This document shows, in pieces, positions 3,940 to 7,152 of a stretch of 7,152 bases of DNA. The notes under the pieces are model-generated. The model made no database searches, was not told the DNA's origin, and was given only the letters and a program-made list of their open reading frames with translations. The DNA is taken from assembly GCA_002825515.1 (NCBI GenBank), contig PJET01000208.1, forward strand, positions 1 through 7,152, in the 5' to 3' direction. Source of the stretch: Candidatus Thorarchaeota archaeon MP11T_1. Lineage in GTDB: Archaea; Asgardarchaeota; Thorarchaeia; Thorarchaeales; Thorarchaeaceae. A program made the position numbers and the translations under genes. Positions within the stretch are counted from its first letter, which is position 1, and each line of letters starts with the position of its first letter.

Positions 3940-5556
3940 TTGGCAATGTGGCAAGAACTGACAATTGCTTTCAACATCATCGGTGGGCTTGCCCTCTTTA
4001 TGTATGGTGTGACGCTTCTTCGAGAAACACTGGGGAAGATTTCAGGTAAACGAGTTGTTCAAATTCTAGAAAAGGTCAGTAATAATCCAATCAAGGGAAT
4101 GGGAGCAGGTACTGCTGCGACATTCATGACGCAAAGTTCGAGCATCACTGTTCTTACTTTGATTGGCTTTGTAAATGCAGGTATGATGACATTTAGACAA
4201 TCAGTGAATGTCATGCTTGGGTCTGAGATCGGAACTACTGTCACAGCTCAGCTTGTGTCCTTTGATATAGGTTTAGCATTTTGGCCGCTTGTGGCAATCG
4301 GATTCTTCATGAAAATGTTCTCAAAGAATGAGAGGGTTCAGCTTATTGGGACAGTTATTTTTAGCCTTGGACTTCTATTTTTGGCAATGGATTTTATGAA
4401 AAAAGGAGCTGAACCTCTAACAACAGATTATTTGTTTTTCAGAAATCTCGTCAATGATTATGGTACAATTCCAATTATTGGGATTCTCATTGGTGCTCTT
4501 ATAGCAGGAATAACACAGAGTAGTTCAGCGACTACGAGTCTAGTTATTGCCATGAGTGCAGCAGGAGCAATTGATCTGGGACCAGGTATTGCATTAGTAA
4601 TGGGCGCAAATATTGGAACATGCTTTCTGGAACTTTTTGCAGGGATTGGAGCAACTTCGCCAGCAAAAAGAACTGCAATTGCACAAACAATCATTAATGT
4701 GGTGGGAGTCGTGATCTTTCTGTTCTTCTTGGACCCATTCGCAAATCTAGTAGCACTAACTGATACTAGTCTCCCACGTCAAATTGCAAATGCCCACACA
4801 ATATTCAATGTGATTGTGAGTTTCATATTCGTTCCTCTCGTAGGTTTACTTGTTCGGTTTTGTGAATGGTTAATTCCTGATAAAGAAGGAGAAATTATTG
4901 GAAAGCACTTCTTTGACGAGGAAATGCTAAATCTACCGCAAGCAGCGTTGCTTGAATCTGAGCGGGAAACACTCAGAACAGCAGAAAAGACCATCGAAAT
5001 GATTAGTCTTAGCAAGACTGCCCTCCTTAAGAAAGATCTTGAGGATGCTAGAAAGGTCCTAAATCTTGAAGAGGACGTTGATGAGAGATGCAGAAGTACT
5101 GAAGATTTTATCGACAAAATCAGAGAAGAGGATCTTAACAAGGACGACATAATTTGGAGAATTAAGTTACTGGCAATACTTACTGATATTGAACGAGTAG
5201 GAGACCTAGCTTCAAATATTGCAGAGTTTGTGCTTGACAAATTGAAGAACGGCATCACATTTTCGCAAGAGGGTACAAATGATATTACAGAGATGTTCGA
5301 TCTTGTTGAGGATACATACTCAACTGCGATTAAATCTTTGAAAACAAGAAACAAAGACTTAGCCAAAGTTGCTGAAAGGCTTGAAGACCAAGTTGACGTT
5401 CTTGAAAGGAAACTTAAAGCAGCGCATATAGAGCGTGTTAGAAAAGGAATTTGCGACCCTCAAGCAGATGCAGTCTTTATAGAAACTTTGAGAAATCTTG
5501 AGAGGATTGGAGACCACGCAGATAATATAGCATATGATGTGATTACAGATACATGA
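3940..5556 (+). CDS. Na+/phosphate cotransporter family protein (NptA-like) with C-terminal PhoU region
   Basis: This 538-residue inner-membrane protein likely imports phosphate with sodium. The membrane half (about 8-313) has the two inverted Na/Pi-cotransporter repeats: TQSSS at 64-68 with GSEIGTT at 94-100, then TQSSS at 192-196 with GANIGT at 222-227, plus the typical NAHTIFNV (284-291). Several hydrophobic spans are evident (for example 9-27, 110-124, 136-153, 177-191, 254-264, 288-305). The soluble half (about 335-538) is a two-repeat PhoU helical bundle with DIERVGD (416-422) and LERIGDHADNIA (520-531), implying built-in phosphate-linked or metal-linked control, as in many bacterial and archaeal homologues. 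In the first repeat GSEIG replaces the usual GANIG. The start is uncertain: TTG at 3940 is 11 bases from GAGGAG (3923-3928), while ATG at 3946 is 17 bases away, so TTG fits spacing better. A 17-base dyad overlaps this site. Confidence 0.9.
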   Translation: MAMWQELTIAFNIIGGLALFMYGVTLLRETLGKISGKRVVQILEKVSNNPIKGMGAGTAATFMTQSSSITVLTLIGFVNAGMMTFRQSVNVMLGSEIGTTVTAQLVSFDIGLAFWPLVAIGFFMKMFSKNERVQLIGTVIFSLGLLFLAMDFMKKGAEPLTTDYLFFRNLVNDYGTIPIIGILIGALIAGITQSSSATTSLVIAMSAAGAIDLGPGIALVMGANIGTCFLELFAGIGATSPAKRTAIAQTIINVVGVVIFLFFLDPFANLVALTDTSLPRQIANAHTIFNVIVSFIFVPLVGLLVRFCEWLIPDKEGEIIGKHFFDEEMLNLPQAALLESERETLRTAEKTIEMISLSKTALLKKDLEDARKVLNLEEDVDERCRSTEDFIDKIREEDLNKDDIIWRIKLLAILTDIERVGDLASNIAEFVLDKLKNGITFSQEGTNDITEMFDLVEDTYSTAIKSLKTRNKDLAKVAERLEDQVDVLERKLKAAHIERVRKGICDPQADAVFIETLRNLERIGDHADNIAYDVITDT

Positions 5557-5562
5557 AGAAGT

Positions 5563-7020
5563 TCAGTCCTTAGCTTGACTATGCTGTTCTGATTTCTTAT
5601 GTTCATGACCAATAACACCAGCTTGAGTCATTCGTTTAGGTGAAAGCAAGATATCTAACCAATCTGCATCCAGAAGACCTTCTTCCAAGATAATCTCACG
5701 GATAGGTCGACCTGTATCCAATGCTTTTTTCGCAACTCGTGAGGTTGCCTTATATCCCAACACTGGATTCAATGCGGTAACAAGACCTACGCTTCTATGA
5801 ACGATGTCTAACCCTAGATGGTTTGGTCTTATCCCTTTGATACATTTCTCGGCGAAAATTGGCATCGAATTCTTCAGCACCTTCAGAGCTTGAAAGAAGT
5901 TGTATGCGATTACAGGCTCGTATGCATTTAGCTCTAACTGTCCTGCTTGCGCAGCCATTGTGATTACAACATCATGACCAATCACCTGAAATGCAACCTG
6001 TGCAATCATTTCTGGAATCACCGGGTTTACTTTACCGGGCATGATCGAAGAACCCGGTTGCACTGGTGGAAGGATTATCTCATGAAACCCTCCAATAGGA
6101 CCAGAAGAGAGAAGAATGAGGTCTCCAGCAATCTTAGAGAGATTTGTAGCAATTACTCTAAGAAGTCCAGAGGCATGAACAAACTCATCTGCATTCTGGG
6201 TGTCGTCAATAAGATTCTCCGAAGTTGTCAGCTCTTCAATGCCTGTTACTTTCCTAAGATGATTTTCTGCTAGTTCGATATACTCAGGGTCAGCATTTAG
6301 TGAGGTTCCTATTGCTGTTGCGCCTATATTATGCGTCTTCAGAATGTCGATTGCCCAGCTAATTCTCTGAAGGTCTCTCTTCAATGCTCCAGACCAAGCT
6401 CCAAACTCTTGTCCAAGAGTAATCGGAACGGCATCCTGCATCTCAGTCCGACCTAGCTTCAATATATCCTTGAACTCGTCTGCTTTCTCATCGAGGACTT
6501 CTATGAGACCTCGAAGATTAGTTGAGAGATCGCGTAGACCATAGATAGTAGCAATTTTGATTGCCGTGGGGTACACATCATTTGTCGACTGAGATAGATT
6601 CACATGGTCGAGTGCTGAAATTGGACTCATTGTGTTTCTCGGTTCACCTAGAATCTCATTGGCTCTTGCGGCTAGTACCTCATTAACACACATATTCGTA
6701 GATGTTCCAGCACCGCCTTGGAGCATATCAACAACGAATTGATCCTCAAGTTTTCCAGAGATTATTTCATCACAAGCTTGGACAATTGCCTCAGCATACT
6801 CGTCGATAATATGTTCAAGGTCATGATTTGCTAGAGTGCAAGCTTTCTTGACCATTGCCATTGATTGAACTAGGGTCGAATAGTTGAATAACCGAACAAG
6901 AGAAACGCCAAAATTCTCTTGTGCTCGTAGCGTCTGTATTCCCCAGTATACGTCTTTGGGAACCTGTCTAGTACCTAAAAGGTCACTCTCTTCTCTGAAC
7001 TGCATCTCTTCTTGACTCAT
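5563..7020 (-). CDS. aspA: aspartate ammonia-lyase (aspartase)
   Basis: The enzyme converts L-aspartate to fumarate and ammonia in the cytoplasm as a homotetramer. Counting from the ATG at 7020 (485 residues; family about 470), the substrate-site motifs are GGAGTSTNM (102-110), NLSQSTNDVYPT (141-152), GRTEMQDA (190-197), GATAIGTSLNA (233-243), and the family signature GSSIMPGKVNPV (323-334) whose flexible loop carries the catalytic Ser (324 by alignment with Bacillus Ser318). The N-terminal DVYWGIQTLRAQENF (23-37) and VNPVIPE (331-337) favour aspartase over class II fumarase. The C-terminus has a polar His/Lys/Gln-rich tail. Minus-strand GGTGAGG (7024-7030) is a good ribosome binding site for 7020; GTG at 7032 would extend the protein by four residues but lacks such a site. 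It follows a gamma-glutamyltransferase gene on the same strand and converges on the transporter gene with a 6-base gap. Confidence 0.9.
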   Translation of the reverse strand: MSQEEMQFREESDLLGTRQVPKDVYWGIQTLRAQENFGVSLVRLFNYSTLVQSMAMVKKACTLANHDLEHIIDEYAEAIVQACDEIISGKLEDQFVVDMLQGGAGTSTNMCVNEVLAARANEILGEPRNTMSPISALDHVNLSQSTNDVYPTAIKIATIYGLRDLSTNLRGLIEVLDEKADEFKDILKLGRTEMQDAVPITLGQEFGAWSGALKRDLQRISWAIDILKTHNIGATAIGTSLNADPEYIELAENHLRKVTGIEELTTSENLIDDTQNADEFVHASGLLRVIATNLSKIAGDLILLSSGPIGGFHEIILPPVQPGSSIMPGKVNPVIPEMIAQVAFQVIGHDVVITMAAQAGQLELNAYEPVIAYNFFQALKVLKNSMPIFAEKCIKGIRPNHLGLDIVHRSVGLVTALNPVLGYKATSRVAKKALDTGRPIREIILEEGLLDADWLDILLSPKRMTQAGVIGHEHKKSEQHSQAKD

Positions 7021-7048
7021 GAACCTCACCACAATGATTTGTAGTTTT

Positions 7049-7062
7049 CATATTATTATAGA
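7049..7062 (-). promoter_or_regulatory. possible TATA element for the aspartase gene
   Basis: Minus-strand TCTATAATAATATG begins just after the tandem stop codons of the gamma-glutamyltransferase gene and is centred about 35 bases before the aspartase ATG. This would give a transcript start about 10 bases before the ATG, just including the GGTGAGG ribosome binding site. AT-rich gaps are common, so read-through from the upstream gene remains equally possible. Confidence 0.35.
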
Positions 7063-7065
7063 CTA

Positions 7066-7152
7066 TTAGAAGCCGGCAGCTTGTCCATCCTTTCTAAAAT
7101 CTGAACCAGCAATCCATGCGTCTTCAAGTCTAAAGATGGCCTGACCACCACC
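7066..7152 (-). CDS. ggt: gamma-glutamyltransferase, C-terminal end only (runs off the window)
   Basis: The last 28 codons read GGGQAIFRLEDAWIAGSDFR followed by KDGQAAGF and tandem stops TAA TAG (7066-7068 and 7063-7065). This is the characteristic end of gamma-glutamyltransferase: GGGQ-[AI]-I, then a G/A-GSD-x-RKDG stretch, then a glycine-aromatic terminus, belonging to the small catalytic subunit produced by self-cleavage. The enzyme hydrolyses or transfers gamma-glutamyl groups from glutathione-like compounds. The catalytic Thr and the N-terminus lie outside the window. It precedes the aspartase gene on the same strand, with 45 bases between the first stop and the aspartase ATG, so the two may be co-transcribed. 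Identification rests on a short but distinctive motif. Confidence 0.75.
   Translation of the reverse strand, partial: GGGQAIFRLEDAWIAGSDFRKDGQAAGF

Noticed and set aside
4779..5366. A 195-codon open frame on the minus strand opposite the transporter gene
   Set aside because: The protein is Ser/Arg/Leu-rich low-complexity sequence of the kind made by reading a helical coding region backwards, and the + strand frame has clear PhoU motifs.
5540..5600. Terminator between the convergent transporter and aspartase genes
   Set aside because: No convincing stem-loop or long T-run on either strand around the 6-base gap.
5947..6273. A 108-codon + strand frame inside the aspartase gene
   Set aside because: Antisense to highly conserved aspartase motifs, with a Cys/His/Asn-rich product typical of a shadow frame.
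5563..7020. Class II fumarase as identity of the lyase
   Set aside because: The superfamily signature is shared, but the GIQTLRAxENF start, VNPVIPE after the signature and AGQLELNAYEPVI context match aspartase better.

Overview
The window looks like chromosomal DNA of an archaeon, though lineage cannot be fixed from 7 kb. The clues are modest. There are archaeal-type TATA elements (TTATATAA, CTATAATTT and CTATAATAATA, on the relevant strands) about 26 bases before plausible transcription starts. Shine-Dalgarno sites are of the GGTGA/GGAGG kind. T-rich stretches follow gene ends, and Arg and Ile codons are often AGA and ATA. The gene mix suits an anaerobic, amino-acid-using archaeon of the Asgard (for example Thorarchaeota) or a similar sediment lineage; this is inference and a bacterial origin is not excluded. 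There is no mobile element, CRISPR array, rRNA or tRNA.

Layout. 1-301 has no recognisable gene but holds a strong AT-rich dyad. A small predicted membrane protein (302-655, +) faces an endonuclease/exonuclease/phosphatase (EEP) family protein (711-1523, -) across a hairpin. A dense 251-base divergent regulatory region (1524-1774) separates the EEP gene from a D-2-hydroxyacid dehydrogenase family gene (1775-2794, +). Then come a NIF3-like metalloprotein (2877-3830, +), a terminator-like hairpin, and a Na+/phosphate cotransporter with a C-terminal PhoU region (about 3940-5556, +). An aspartate ammonia-lyase (5563-7020, -) converges on the transporter with only 6 bases between stop codons. Upstream of it on the same strand is the last 28 codons of a gamma-glutamyltransferase that runs off the window edge.

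How the genes fit together. Aspartase and gamma-glutamyltransferase are a plausible amino-acid/peptide nitrogen pair: the latter releases glutamate from gamma-glutamyl compounds and the former releases ammonia and fumarate from aspartate. The transporter is a self-contained phosphate uptake and sensing unit. The remaining genes look like single-gene units with their own signals rather than one operon.

Most notable points: the EEP protein appears to have lost three of the usual catalytic residues; the EEP/dehydrogenase divergent region is packed with nested dyads, including a 24-base near-perfect palindrome where transcription of the dehydrogenase should begin; the dehydrogenase departs from the canonical active site and dinucleotide motif; and a 17-base dyad overlaps the ribosome binding site of the phosphate transporter. 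I see no clear new multigene system.
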